DNA of 64,000 bases from Miscanthus floridulus (GCF_019320115.1 NC_089593.1:12691257-12755256); one strand, 5' to 3'; shown: positions 20,549 to 30,743, counted from the first letter of the stretch. Translations and numbers: made by a program. The notes: a model not told the origin generated them from the sequence alone.

Positions 20549-20972
20549 TCAGGAGACGTATTTGCAACTCCCGTAACCTGCAATATAATCCAGATTCAGA
20601 TACGCCATGATAATGTATATATATCAGTTGCAGTTCAGAGATCATGCAGGTCAGATTGGGAACTTACTGGGGTCACTGGAGGTGACCTCGCCGGTGCCCT
20701 TGAAGTCGCAGTCGTAGTCGTGCAGGCCATTGGCCTGGTAGAACGCGTTCATCACGTACGAAGCACGTTGTTGGGGTCGAAGCACGCGCCGCCGCTCTGG
20801 ATCGGCTTACAGTCGACATAGCCACAGGCGTAGTTGATGTTGTTCTGCAGGTCGGTTGCGCTCGCGCCGGACTTGGCCACACACCACTTGCCTCCGCCTG
20901 ACGGCGAGGGGGTTGGTGACGGTTGGGACTTGGCTTCGGAGATGGATTTGGCGATGGGTTTGGAGATCCAGA
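20549..20972 (-). pseudogene. X8-domain (carbohydrate-binding CBM43) protein gene, broken
   Basis: On the minus strand, exon 20972-20668 follows the acceptor TTTGCAG and encodes a Pro/Ser linker and an X8 domain: [36 protein letters not shown], then [20 protein letters not shown] in another frame. An intron (donor CCCA|GTAAGT at 20668, acceptor TATTGCAG near 20578) leads to the last exon 20577-20549, which completes DPSYGSCKYVS and stops. X8 proteins are secreted and bind beta-1,3-glucan (callose); family members act at plasmodesmata or as domains of glucanases. A net loss of about 10 bp near 20761-20767 breaks the frame where FDPN...HASYVMN is expected. The Pro/Ser linker also reads better in another frame ([13 protein letters not shown]). 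No signal-peptide exon is found upstream. Probably a pseudogene. Confidence 0.75.
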
Positions 20973-21062
20973 CTGCAAAGCCAGATAGAAGAAATGAGTT
21001 GTCAGCACCAGAGTGGAACAACCCATTTGTCCGAATAAAAAAAAATTAGAAACTGAATGCAC

Positions 21063-21332
21063 TCATATGAGGGTGAGGCTAAGCATCATTTCTCCAATCA
21101 AAATTCCCCTGGTATGAGTTTGAACCGAGATATGCTCATTTGCACACTTGGTCCTTATTAAATCAATTCTTTGTCATAACCTTTTTTTTTGGGGTAAACT
21201 TTAGCCTGACAAGACTCTGCAATTATACTTATGACTTTAGCATGTGACGAGATACAAACGCATGCTCTCTGCAGTCTGGAGTCTGGCACCAGCCAAAAGG
21301 CCAAAATATGCCCTGCCCAACTTGATCGCACG
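21063..21332. other. Intergenic sequence upstream of the X8 relic
   Basis: No gene or repeat recognised. The missing first exon of the X8 gene would be expected here, but no signal-peptide ORF is visible on the minus strand. Confidence 0.4.
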
Positions 21333-21662
21333 CCGGGTGTTTGGTTTTACAGGAGCTCCTAAAATTCACGTCGTATCGAATGTTTAGACACATGTATGGA
21401 GTACTAAATATAGACTAATTACGAAACTAATTGCACAACTTGCGACTAATTTGTGAGACGAATCTTTTGAGCCTAATTAGTCTATGATTTGACAACGTGA
21501 TGCTATAGTAAACATGTGCTAATGACGGATTATTTAGGCTTAAAAATTCGTCTCGCAAATTAACCTCCATCTATGTAATTGGTTTTACAATTAATTTATA
21601 TTTAATGCTCCTTATTAGTATCTAAACATTTAATATGACATAAATTTTAGAAGCCCCTCCTA
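21333..21662. mobile_element. MITE-like element with TGTTTGG ends
   Basis: The left end GTGTTTGGTTTTACAGGAGC, CTCCTAAAATT pairs loosely with the right end AAATTTTAGAAGCCCCTCCT. The inside (TCGAATGTTTAGACAC, TAATTACGAAACTAATTGCA, CTAATTAGTC) is a very common grass MITE sequence. No clear target duplication. Confidence 0.6.
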
Positions 21663-21854
21663 GCCGAATGCTAAAGAATGCAGACAGCCCCACCTTCCCC
21701 ACATGGTGGTGCACTTTGCCAGGGCATCAGCAAAAGCGACAAGCTTGAAATCGCTGCCCTGCCTCATTCTTTAGATTGGGCGTGGCCGACAGCAGCTGGC
21801 CACCGCGCTGACGGGCTAATGGGAGCACTGGTAGGTGGTGATGGATGGATGATG

Positions 21855-21890
21855 ATCACATGGTATGGTATGGTATGGTATGGTATGGGA
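21855..21890. repeat. (TATGG)n microsatellite
   Basis: About six tandem TATGG units in the NLR upstream region. Confidence 0.9.
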
Positions 21891-22347
21891 GGGGAGTATC
21901 GAACGCAGACGCCGCTCTCCTCCGTGTCCCACCCCCGCACACGCGTGCCGCAGCCCGCAGCGCACAAGTTTTTCCTTCTTTTTGATTCACACCCATCTGT
22001 GACTTACTGCTGGGCCCCAGGCATACCCTGTGTTGGGTCCGCCCGTGGGGTGGGTGGGTGGGTGGATTTAGAATTTGGATGGTGCCAACGCTACTGAGCA
22101 CGCGCCGTGATGTGACGTGACAACTCACAGCCCATTTTATCTTTTCCACCGCAAGCCTTTGTTTAGTTGCCACCCCGTAACTTTACACATGTTATATCGA
22201 ATGTTTGGTCACGCTAGGATGGTTTTCAAGTCGCCTCCCCAGGGCCTAGGTGGGCCGGCAAAAGAAAATGTATTTTATTTTATATGTAGTCGCGTCGCTG
22301 CTACGCCAACCTGTGACCGGCCATTCAAGGAACCACCGGTTCCATTG

Positions 22348-22357
22348 CTTATAAGTG
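22348..22357 (+). promoter_or_regulatory. Candidate TATA box of the NLR gene
   Basis: CTTATAAGTG lies about 140 bp before the chosen ATG at 22489. It is the best TATA-like sequence in the 300 bp upstream. Transcription start evidence is not available from sequence. Confidence 0.4.
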
Positions 22358-22488
22358 TGCGCACATCCAGCCTTTGCAGCACATTGTTCGTTGCATTGCT
22401 AAACTGTCCACTGATCAGTCCACCAACCACTCAAACCAATCTCCTCTGCGGCCAGCCGAATCCATCTCTGCCGGTGCCGGTGGAGGAG

Positions 22489-25400
22489 ATGGAGGCGGCG
22501 AACTGGCTCCTCGGCCAAGTCCTCAACAAGCTCTCCGACGACTTGGTGAAAGCCTACGTGTCCAGCACCGAGCTCGGCCTCGACCTTGACAAGATCGAAA
22601 GGGAGATGCTCTACACTAGAGCGCTGCTGGACGAGGTCCAGGGGAGGGACTTCACCAACAAACCTGCCCTGCAGGGGCTGCTCGAGAAGCTCGGCAAGAA
22701 GGCCGACGAGGCTGAGGATGCTCTCGACGAGCTACACTACTTCATCATCCTGGATAAGCTGGACGGGACTCAAGAGGCCACTCCGGACTTGGGCGGTGGC
22801 CTCGGCGCCAAAGCTCAGCATGCCCGCCATGCTGCTCGCCACACTTCTGGTAACTGCCTCTCATGCTTCTCTTGTTGCCGTTCAAAAGACGATGTTGCTG
22901 CTGCCATGTCTGTTGACCACGGTGGCCATGTTGAAAAATTGCCATTCAACCGGGTGGAAATGTCCAACAAAATCAAGCAGCTCATAGAGGAGCTGCACTA
23001 TAACTGTACTCCTGTCTCTGACTTGCTCAAGATAGTGTCAGGCAGTAACCCTCAGCCACACATGCCTGCCTTCACTAAAAGGCCCGACACAAGCTCTCAA
23101 ATCACACAGGAGAAGTTGTTTGGGAGGGATGCCATCTTTCAGAAAACTATAGAGGAGATTATCAGTGTGACACAGAGTGGTAAAACATTGTCTGTTCTTC
23201 CTATAGTTGGCCCAGGGGGTATTGGAAAGACTACCTTCACCCAGCACTTAGTCAGTGACCTAAGGATTAAAGAATGTTTTCCTGATATTAATGTCTGGAT
23301 ATGTGTATCGACTAATTTTGACGTGCTTAATCTCACCAAAGAGATCCTGAGCTGCCTATCTTCAACTGAAAATGGAGGAAATAAAATACCAAATGAAACT
23401 ACTGCCAACTTAGACCAGCTTCAGAAATCCATCGCAGAGAGGTTGAAATCCAAAAGGTTTCTACTTGTCTTGGATGACATATGGGAATGTAGCAGTACTG
23501 AAGAGTGGGAAAAACTATTAGCTCCATTAAAAAAGGACGAGACCAGTGGTAACATGATTCTTGTCACAACTCGGTTCCCAAAAATTGTAGAAATGGTGAC
23601 AAAAGGAACTAATCCAATTGACCTCCGTGGTTTGGATCCTGATGAGTTTTGGAAATTCTTCCAAATATGTGCATTTGGTAGGATCCAAGATGAGCATGGT
23701 GATCGAGAGTTAATTGGTATTGCAAAACAAATAGCAGATAAGTTGAAATGCTCTCCACTTGCAGCCAAAACAGTTGGTCGGTTATTGATCAAAAAACCCT
23801 TTCAGGAACACTGGATGAAAATTCTTGACAACAAAGAGTGGCTAGAAGAAAATCATGACAATGATATTATCCCAGCCTTGAAAATTAGCTATGACTACCT
23901 TCCCTTCCATCTGAAAAAATGCTTTTCATGTTTTTCCCTTTTCCCTGACGATTATAAGTTTCAGAAGCTTGAGATTATTTGTTTTTGGGATTCAATAGGC
24001 ATCATAGACTGTACTAGGAAGAATAAAAAAACTGAGGACATAGGATCAAATTATTTGGATGAATTATTGGATAATGGTTTTCTTATAAAAGGAGATGATA
24101 ATTTGTACGTAATGCATGATTTACTTCATGATCTTTCAAGGACCGTTTCATTAGAAGAATGTGCCTATATCAGTTGTTCTAGTTTTGACGCAAATGAAAT
24201 CCCAAAAACTGTTCGTTACCTATCCATTTTCATGCATGATACTCTTATTCAAAATTTTGATGAAGACATGGGTAAATTGAAGGAAAGGATAGACATTAAA
24301 AATTTGCGGAGTTTGATGATTTTTGGAGAATACAGTAGGTTACGCCTAGTCAATATTTTAAGGGACACATTTAAGGAAATAAGAGGTCTTCGTGTTCTAT
24401 CTATATCCGTGAACTCCCATAGTTCCTTGCCACACAACTTTTCAAACCTTGTCCATCTTCGGTACTTAAAACTTATTTCCCCTTATGACTCAGAAGTGTC
24501 CTTGCCAAGCACAGTGTCAAGGTTTTATCACTTGAAATTTCTAGATGTTAACCGATGGGGAAGTGGTTGTTCTCTGCCTAAGGACATTAGCCGTCTTGAA
24601 AATTTACGCCATTTTGTTGCTTCGGAAAATTTTCATTCCAATGTTCCTGAGGTGGGGAAAATGAAGTTTTTACAAGAATTGAAAGAATTCCATGTCAAGA
24701 AAGAGAGTTTTGGCTTTGAGCTAGGAGAGTTGGGGAAACTAGAAGAACTTGGAGGAGTGCTCAATATACATGGGCTTGAAAATGTAACAACCAGGCAAGA
24801 AGCTAAAGAAGCCAAACTGATGGCAAAGAGAAATTTAGTTGAGTTGGGATTACTTTGGAATGAGAAGCAAGAGTCCACTGGAGATGATATCCTAGATAGT
24901 ATCCAGCCACACTCTTATATTAGAAGATTTCGCATTGTAAATCATGGTGGTGTAGTTGGTCCTAGTTGGTTGTGCAGCAACATCATATACATGAAAAACT
25001 TGGAGACCCTACATCTAGAGAGCGTGTCATGGGCCAACCTTCCACCTATTGGACAGCTTTATCACCTAAGAAAGCTGAAGCTAAAAAAGATCACTGGGAT
25101 ATCTCATATTGGACCTGACTTCTTCGGTGGCACCACAGAAAAAAGTTTCACACACTTGGAGGAAGTTGAGTTTCATGATTTGCCAGAACTCGTGGAGTGG
25201 GTTGGGGGAGCTAACTGTCATCTGTTCTCAAGGCTTGAAAAAATCAGCTGCACGGATTGTCCCATGCTCACTACGCTGCTATTCTCGGGTTGGCCTATTT
25301 CTTTTACAGAAGAGAACACCATATGGTTCCCTAGTCTTCATGATCTTCACATTTATAGATGCCCAAAGTTGTGCCTTCCTCCCTTGCCTCACACTTCGAA

Positions 25401-26628
25401 GGTATCCCGTATTCATACAGACTGCTTGGCTTATTATCGTCCTAGCTTGAACATTTGGAAGCCCTATGAATTATTGGTCTTCCACAATCTTGGTGGTGTA
25501 CAAAGGTTGACAATTCGGGATGCATCATGCTTCTCATTTATGGATCTTCAAAAGCTACACTCCCTAAGATATATAACGGTCAGTAGATGTGAGGAAACGT
25601 TTTTGAGAGGACTGGATGATGGTGTTGTGCTCCACGAAGTCCAATCTCTCGAACTCACACAATTTCCTCTTACCAGAAAATCTTTGTCAGATTTGTTCAA
25701 ATGTTTCCCAGCTCTTTCTCGTTTGTATGTGTGGGCATCATCAGATGAGGATCAAGAGGAAGTGGTACTGCAGTTTCCACCCTCCAGCTCGCTGAGAGAT
25801 GTCCACTTCGAAGGGTGTAAGAATCTGATCCTGCCTGTGGAACAAGAGGAAGGATTCTGTGGCCTCTCGTCGCTCGAGTCCGTGACCATAATCTATTGTG
25901 ACAAGCTATTCTCTCGGTGGTCCATGGGAGGAGTTGCATCTCAGACTCAGAGCATCATCTATCCTCTCCCTCCGTGCCTCAAGAAACTCAGCCTTAAGGG
26001 TAAGCAAAGCACGCTGCCGATGGCTCTGCTCGCGAATCTCACATCTCTTACCAGTCTAGAACTATTTAATTGCAAGGATATCACAGCGAATGGGTTCGAT
26101 CCCCTCATCACATCCAACCTCGAGCATCTGTGTGTGTACAATCGGAGAGGTGGTGAGGCTGAGCCATATTCTGTAGCAGCAGATGTACTTGCAGCGGTGG
26201 CAAGGACCCAAACAATGCCCGCCGGTTCCTTCCAACTGGTGAGCCTTGATGTGGACAGCATCTCCGCAGTGCTTGTTGCTCCCATCTGCAGCCGCCTCTC
26301 CGCTACCCTCCAGAGGTTATCCTTCGATTATGATTGGTGGACAGAGAACTTCACGGAAGAGCAGGACGAGGCGCTTCGGCTCCTCACGTCTCTCCGAATC
26401 CTGTGGTTCAATGGCTGCAGGGCTCTGCGGTCCCTCCCCCAAGGGTTGCATCGCCTTCCTTCTCTCCAGGAATTACGTATCTGGGGGACTCAAAAAATCA
26501 GATCGCTGCCCAAGGAGGGCCTCCCCGATTCACTGCGACTGCTAGACATAGTTCATTGCAGTCCCGAGATTTATAAGGAATGCCAGAAATTAAGGGGAAC
26601 AAGGCCAGATATAGATGTTAATTGCTGA
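22489..26628 (+). CDS. CNL-type NLR immune receptor (coiled-coil, NB-ARC, LRR), intact
   Basis: An uninterrupted single-exon ORF of 1379 codons. The frame stays open upstream to 22117, but the ATG at 22489 starts MEAANWLLGQVLNKL, the normal start of a grass Rx-type coiled-coil domain, so it was preferred. Order: coiled coil 1 to about 190, with the EDVID-like AEDALDELHY near residue 75 and a Cys-rich NCLSCFSCC near 122; P-loop GPGGIGKTT at 241; kinase-2 LLVLDDIW at 325, whose Trp marks a CNL; RNBS-B ILVTTR at 357; GLPL position CSPLAAK at 421; RNBS-D CFSCFSLFPDD at 478; MHD at 542; then irregular LRRs to the end. Such proteins sense pathogen effectors in the cytoplasm or at membranes and trigger defence. 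All ATP-binding motifs look sound. A full-length gene in this repeat-rich setting suggests selection or recent origin. The specificity cannot be told. Confidence 0.93.
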   Translation: MEAANWLLGQVLNKLSDDLVKAYVSSTELGLDLDKIEREMLYTRALLDEVQGRDFTNKPALQGLLEKLGKKADEAEDALDELHYFIILDKLDGTQEATPDLGGGLGAKAQHARHAARHTSGNCLSCFSCCRSKDDVAAAMSVDHGGHVEKLPFNRVEMSNKIKQLIEELHYNCTPVSDLLKIVSGSNPQPHMPAFTKRPDTSSQITQEKLFGRDAIFQKTIEEIISVTQSGKTLSVLPIVGPGGIGKTTFTQHLVSDLRIKECFPDINVWICVSTNFDVLNLTKEILSCLSSTENGGNKIPNETTANLDQLQKSIAERLKSKRFLLVLDDIWECSSTEEWEKLLAPLKKDETSGNMILVTTRFPKIVEMVTKGTNPIDLRGLDPDEFWKFFQICAFGRIQDEHGDRELIGIAKQIADKLKCSPLAAKTVGRLLIKKPFQEHWMKILDNKEWLEENHDNDIIPALKISYDYLPFHLKKCFSCFSLFPDDYKFQKLEIICFWDSIGIIDCTRKNKKTEDIGSNYLDELLDNGFLIKGDDNLYVMHDLLHDLSRTVSLEECAYISCSSFDANEIPKTVRYLSIFMHDTLIQNFDEDMGKLKERIDIKNLRSLMIFGEYSRLRLVNILRDTFKEIRGLRVLSISVNSHSSLPHNFSNLVHLRYLKLISPYDSEVSLPSTVSRFYHLKFLDVNRWGSGCSLPKDISRLENLRHFVASENFHSNVPEVGKMKFLQELKEFHVKKESFGFELGELGKLEELGGVLNIHGLENVTTRQEAKEAKLMAKRNLVELGLLWNEKQESTGDDILDSIQPHSYIRRFRIVNHGGVVGPSWLCSNIIYMKNLETLHLESVSWANLPPIGQLYHLRKLKLKKITGISHIGPDFFGGTTEKSFTHLEEVEFHDLPELVEWVGGANCHLFSRLEKISCTDCPMLTTLLFSGWPISFTEENTIWFPSLHDLHIYRCPKLCLPPLPHTSKVSRIHTDCLAYYRPSLNIWKPYELLVFHNLGGVQRLTIRDASCFSFMDLQKLHSLRYITVSRCEETFLRGLDDGVVLHEVQSLELTQFPLTRKSLSDLFKCFPALSRLYVWASSDEDQEEVVLQFPPSSSLRDVHFEGCKNLILPVEQEEGFCGLSSLESVTIIYCDKLFSRWSMGGVASQTQSIIYPLPPCLKKLSLKGKQSTLPMALLANLTSLTSLELFNCKDITANGFDPLITSNLEHLCVYNRRGGEAEPYSVAADVLAAVARTQTMPAGSFQLVSLDVDSISAVLVAPICSRLSATLQRLSFDYDWWTENFTEEQDEALRLLTSLRILWFNGCRALRSLPQGLHRLPSLQELRIWGTQKIRSLPKEGLPDSLRLLDIVHCSPEIYKECQKLRGTRPDIDVNC

Positions 26629-26817
26629 GGCGGAAAGCTGAACCTTTGCTTCTGCATGCCTTTCACACCACGCTCAAATCTTCGGTGTACATCGATCTGC
26701 AGGTTAGTTCCAAATTAAAAGAAAACACCTTTTGCTCCTCTATTTATGATTTCATTAAGTGTGCAAACTGATTTTTTTATTTCTTTTGTAGACTGAATTT
26801 ACGATCTATAATTTCAG
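26629..26817 (+). other. NLR 3' UTR with a probable intron
   Basis: After the stop at 26626-26628 a donor CTGCAG|GTTAGT lies at 26702/26703. Acceptors TTTTGTAG (ends 26791) or TATAATTTCAG (ends 26817) could close an intron. 3' UTR introns are frequent in grass NLR transcripts. Confidence 0.45.
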
Positions 26818-27100
26818 CTCCTCACATCTCTCCAAAGCCTGTCGTTTGAAGACTGCAGGGCTCTGCTGGCCCACCCTCCTCTCCAGGAATTACAAAGCAT
26901 TGCAATTCAAAATATGAGATCGCTGCCCATATCTGATTTATGAGGAATGCCAGAAATTAAAGGGAACAAGGCCAGATATACATACAATTGCCTTCCTTCA
27001 TTCCTGACGCGGAAAGCTGAATCTCTGCTTCTCCCTGCCTTTCACGCACTCTAACTCTTCACTGTACATCGATCTGCAGGTTAGTTCCAATAAAAAAACA
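26818..27100 (+). pseudogene. Decayed second copy of the NLR's last LRRs and 3' UTR
   Basis: It begins CTCCTCACATCTCTCC immediately after the acceptor at 26817 and aligns with the NLR from about 26390 (CTCCTCACGTCTCTCC). It encodes 41 codons (LLTSLQSLSFEDCRALLAHP, then PLQELQSIAIQNMRSLPISD) before TGA at 26941-26943. From 26943 (GAGGAATGCCAGAAATTAA) it matches the end of the NLR and its 3' UTR through the donor-like CTGCAGGTTAGTTCC near 27077. An internal deletion removed a block of LRR. It is a partial tandem duplicate with no start of its own, possibly transcribed as a 3' UTR exon. Confidence 0.75.
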
Positions 27101-28216
27101 GCTTATGCTCTTGGATTTGTGGTTTCAATGACTGTGCAAACCAAACTGTTTTAGTTATTTTTTGCATATAGATATGACCCATTGCCATATGCTTCTGTGT
27201 TACAAGTGGATCATATCATGTCCAACTATTTATTTCTTTATCCAACAAATTCAATCTCTCCTACAATTTCAGTTCCTGGATCATATCACTCTCTACCATT
27301 TTTCCTGAATATTGCATTATTGCACTCAATCTCATACCGTGAATTGGTACTTTTAGGAGGAAAAGAGAATTGTTTCAATGAATAAAGATCATGGTGCATA
27401 TGCCTTGTTGATGATACTTTCTAGCAATTTTCCTCTTCAGGTACAATATTGCATCATTGCACCCTTCTTTAGTTTTATTTGAATCTCATGCCGTGAATTA
27501 GTATTTTTCAGAAGGAAAGAAAACTGGCTCAACAAAGACCATGTATTGTGGCATATCATGAATGGCTGCTGACTGTTTGGTTCCACCTTATTATATTAGA
27601 CGCCCTAAATCATGACACGTAAGCTACTTTGGTGATCTGAATATCTGATATGCACAATCACCTTGTTTGTATCACAGCACTAGTAGTTGGCCCACAGCAC
27701 AATGAGATGATATACTGGTTTTCCTTTGCAGGACTCTGCTTCATCATAATGTCACACATCGTTCAAAATCATAAATGAGCCAACCTTGGGTTCTGGCAAA
27801 CTTTGGCAAGTAAAGCCAAGGGAATTCTTGACAAGGATGGCTTGGCGCCTACGTTTAAGAACTGAAGGAAAGAACAACCATGTAGCAACACGGTGCATCC
27901 AGAAAATATCAGGTGAGGCAGCAACTGTATCTGAAGATATTGACGGTCACAAATGAACCTTTTGTGTTTGGCATTGTCTCTCACTTCATTAATATTATTC
28001 TAGGCTTTCTTTCCTTGTAATATCAGGCCCGTAACTCATGTTAGTTCATTTGAAAACAACTGGAAGACAGGAGATGCGGCATCACGAGTCAGACCTTTGA
28101 TCATTTGAAAACCACTGAGGCTCTTTCTGATTCTGTCAACCAGCTTAGTGGGTGGAACAATAAAAAATGCATTGTAAGTAATGTGTTTTTACTTAACGCA
28201 TTTGTTTTTGTTTCTT
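27101..28216 (+). other. AT-rich region downstream of the NLR, with a degenerate duplication
   Basis: No gene. Two related blocks, about 27312-27405 and 27447-27555, share TTGCA(T/C)TATTGCAC-like sequence, CTCAT(A/G)CCGTGAATT and GGAAA(A)GA, and look like an old tandem duplication. Sequence near 27731-28010 may be UTR of the NLR transcript. Confidence 0.4.
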
Positions 28217-28225
28217 TATTTCTAT

Positions 28226-29080
28226 CAGAGAAATTTTACGATGGTTGGAAAAAACATGGGTCATCCATTGGGTAAGATGGGACGGTGGAAAAATAGAAGG
28301 TACCCAACTGAAAGTACCTAGAGATACCAAACATGTGGGGATAGTACCAAATTAGGTGGGGCTAGTACCAAAATATGTGGGATAAGATCTATTTTCTATT
28401 TTCTATTTTATTTTCAAATAAGGGTAAATCCGTCATTTTAGTCCTTTTCTTCCTCCTCCGTCTCTTGGACCATGGTCTTCTCTCACCCTTCGAAGCTTTG
28501 ACCATGGAAAGTGTCACGCGCGTGCTATCTCTCGCTGGATGGCCACGGCCACTGGCAGCCGCACCTGCCCGGTCGATTACGTGCTATTCCCAGCGCCTCC
28601 CGAGCCGATGCTGTCCTTGCTCCTCTTCCCTATGCAGCCAGCAGCAGAAGCTGCGCGACCGGGCGAGCAGGCCACTGGCCGCCGTGCGCTTGGCCTGGCA
28701 GCAGCTGTGCCGTCGGGCTAGGCTGTCCTCAGCTGCACCATAGTAGTCAGTAACTGTCAAAGGTGTTGTGATTAGTAGCGACATGAACACAAGCACCTCC
28801 TTTACTCGTACATGACGGCGGCGGCCCAAACACACAGGATGCCCGAGGTCTTCTGTGCGGGATCGATGGAGATGCGCAACTGAGCGGCGGCACCGGCGGG
28901 GGGTCAGAAGTGCCCTATTAAACTTGGGCTGGCAGCAGGGTTATGTCAAGTTTGAGACGGACACAACCTCAATTACTAACATACCCTCTGCAATATATTT
29001 CTCAATTAATTACTTAAAAATAGAAAAAGATGAAAGAACCTAGAGGTGTTAAGGTACTTTCCCAACCATCGTAAAAGATC
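28226..29080. mobile_element. MULE with 9-bp target duplication and GC-rich internal sequence (candidate Pack-MULE)
   Basis: TTTTACGATGGTTGG at the left and CCAACCATCGTAAAA at the right are perfect inverted repeats. The 9-bp direct repeat TATTTCTAT flanks the element at 28217-28225 and 29081-29089, the length made by Mutator-like transposases. There is no transposase. Internal sequence 28500-28740 is strongly GC-rich relative to its surroundings and open in more than one frame, as seen when a MULE captures a host gene fragment. The captured gene was not recognised. Three degenerate copies of a (G)ATACCAAA..GTGGGG motif lie at 28310-28385. Confidence 0.75.
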
Positions 29081-29089
29081 TATTTCTAT

Positions 29090-29929
29090 AAATGGCATAA
29101 CCCTGAGCTGTATTGTAAATTGGCTTCCTTTCTTTAACAGGAAGGGCTCACAATTGTGGATAATAAGAAATCCAGCATCATTGAGTTGAGGAAACAAAGA
29201 AAATTCAAATTAGAAGGAAACCTGCCAGTTCAAGTTCTCATATGTCGAATTCAGCAGTAGATACACATAAACCCAGCGCTCCTGACCTCTCACCGTTAAC
29301 CTGAATCTGCAGCCCAGGAGACTGAACTGTACGCTTCTCGCGATGTCAGGTGCCACATGCTTATATCTTGATGACAAATACGATATTATACATCCTCTAT
29401 ATAGAGAAACATTTAGTCCTCATTGTTGTCAGATCAACAATAAAGTTTATGTTTTCTAGTCTCATGAAATGGAGTACAGCATTAGTTTTCGGTATAAGGA
29501 AAGCATACAGATGTTTGTATTTTCTACTAAAAAAATATTTCTAGTTCCTTTGTTGATCTACTTGTTTCGGGTTCCTTTATTTTAGTTCCTTCACCCATCT
29601 ACGGAGTTGTAGCGTAGCCGAGACTCGAGAATTGACAGGGTACCAGCTGAAGTTGCCTAATGTTTTCTTACAATCTGTAGCATTATCAAAACATAAGCAT
29701 TGCTCCTGCCAGATTTGTTTAAAAAAAAGCATCATGACCATCTTAATAGCAGAGTAAGCTCTTTTCTGTGCTTACAATGAATTAGAATAATTGTTTTTTT
29801 TCCTTAAAACATAAATTTTGTCTTTTCGGAAATTTTAGATGAATGCTTCAGATAAGTTATTCTTTTGTAGTATCTACCAGCAATGATCCCTTTCTCTTTC
29901 CCCTATTAATGCTTTCAGGTTGCTAATGC
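29090..29929. other. AT-rich sequence, no gene recognised
   Basis: No supported ORF or repeat. It probably includes introns of the coiled-coil gene remnant that begins near 29920, or NLR downstream sequence. Confidence 0.35.
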
Positions 29930-30743
29930 AATGGCTGTTAAAGAAAAACTTCTACTCCATGAACAAAAATCTGTTGAATCGATCCAGATTTTGCAAAGCA
30001 GAGATGTGCTCTGCTAGAAGTATAAAACAAGCTCTTGCTAGAAACAAAGCAGAAAGGGGACAAAACTGAAGATGATGACTTGGTAATCTTTTTTCTGGTC
30101 AAACTTGTTTGTTATCATGTTTAATGTCTTTTCGTAAATTACATACACCTTCATTTTCAATTCATCAAGAACATTCAATAGGTGATACTTCATCACCAAA
30201 CTGATAAATGAATATTACTACATCTGAATCTTGCAATTAAATAAATTATATAAGTAGCTATTAGTGCTCATCATTTCTGAACACTTGCATAAGGGTTGAA
30301 TTTTCAGTACTCTGCTTCTTTTGAAAATTGAGCATTACATAAATTTAGATTCATATGAAACTATATTATTATATGGCGATGAGAAGTTTGAGTCCAGTAT
30401 CTCGTTTCATATTAGCTATGAACTGTTGGTACTGCAAGCTTGTTCTTAACAACATCTAAAGAGTATCACTACATCCATTAAAATATGGTATATAGTACAT
30501 GGTGTTGTTCTTGTGAACCGATGAATATAACTTATTTTCTCCATGTTATACTGAAAGAGTCTCTCTAAACAATCCATTGCTGAAACAGATCTGCATGCAA
30601 CTGGAGATATTGCTGGCCTATGAATCAAGGCTGGCACAGGAAAACTCAACATATGCCTGTGAAAACCGCTTCCTATATGAGATAGTAGATTTTCATCAAT
30701 TCGCCACCCAGGACGATGCCTTATTGGATGATGAGGGCACAGA
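29920..30743 (+). pseudogene. Host coiled-coil gene remnant (kinesin-12-like, tentative), exons interrupted
   Basis: An acceptor (GCTTTCAG) at about 29920 is followed by codons for VANAMAVKEKLLLHEQKSVE and SIQILQSRDVLC, then a stop. A second exon follows the acceptor GAAACAG near 30589 and reads [20 protein letters not shown], then [20 protein letters not shown] and LLDDEGT. Glu/Gln/Leu-rich helices and the ENRFL.EIV.FHQ phrase recall the C-terminal coiled coils of plant phragmoplast kinesins, but I am not sure of the family. The exon is cut at 30743 by a solo LTR. The stop in the first exon shows that it is a pseudogene or an inactive fragment. Confidence 0.45.

Noticed and set aside
22117..22488. 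N-terminal extension of 124 residues on the NLR
   Set aside because: It has no relation to known NLR starts, covers the probable promoter and TATA box, and the coiled-coil domain begins normally at 22489.
28511..28753. 80-122 codon ORFs in the MULE as a gene
   Set aside because: Open in several frames because of GC-rich composition; no domain was recognised.
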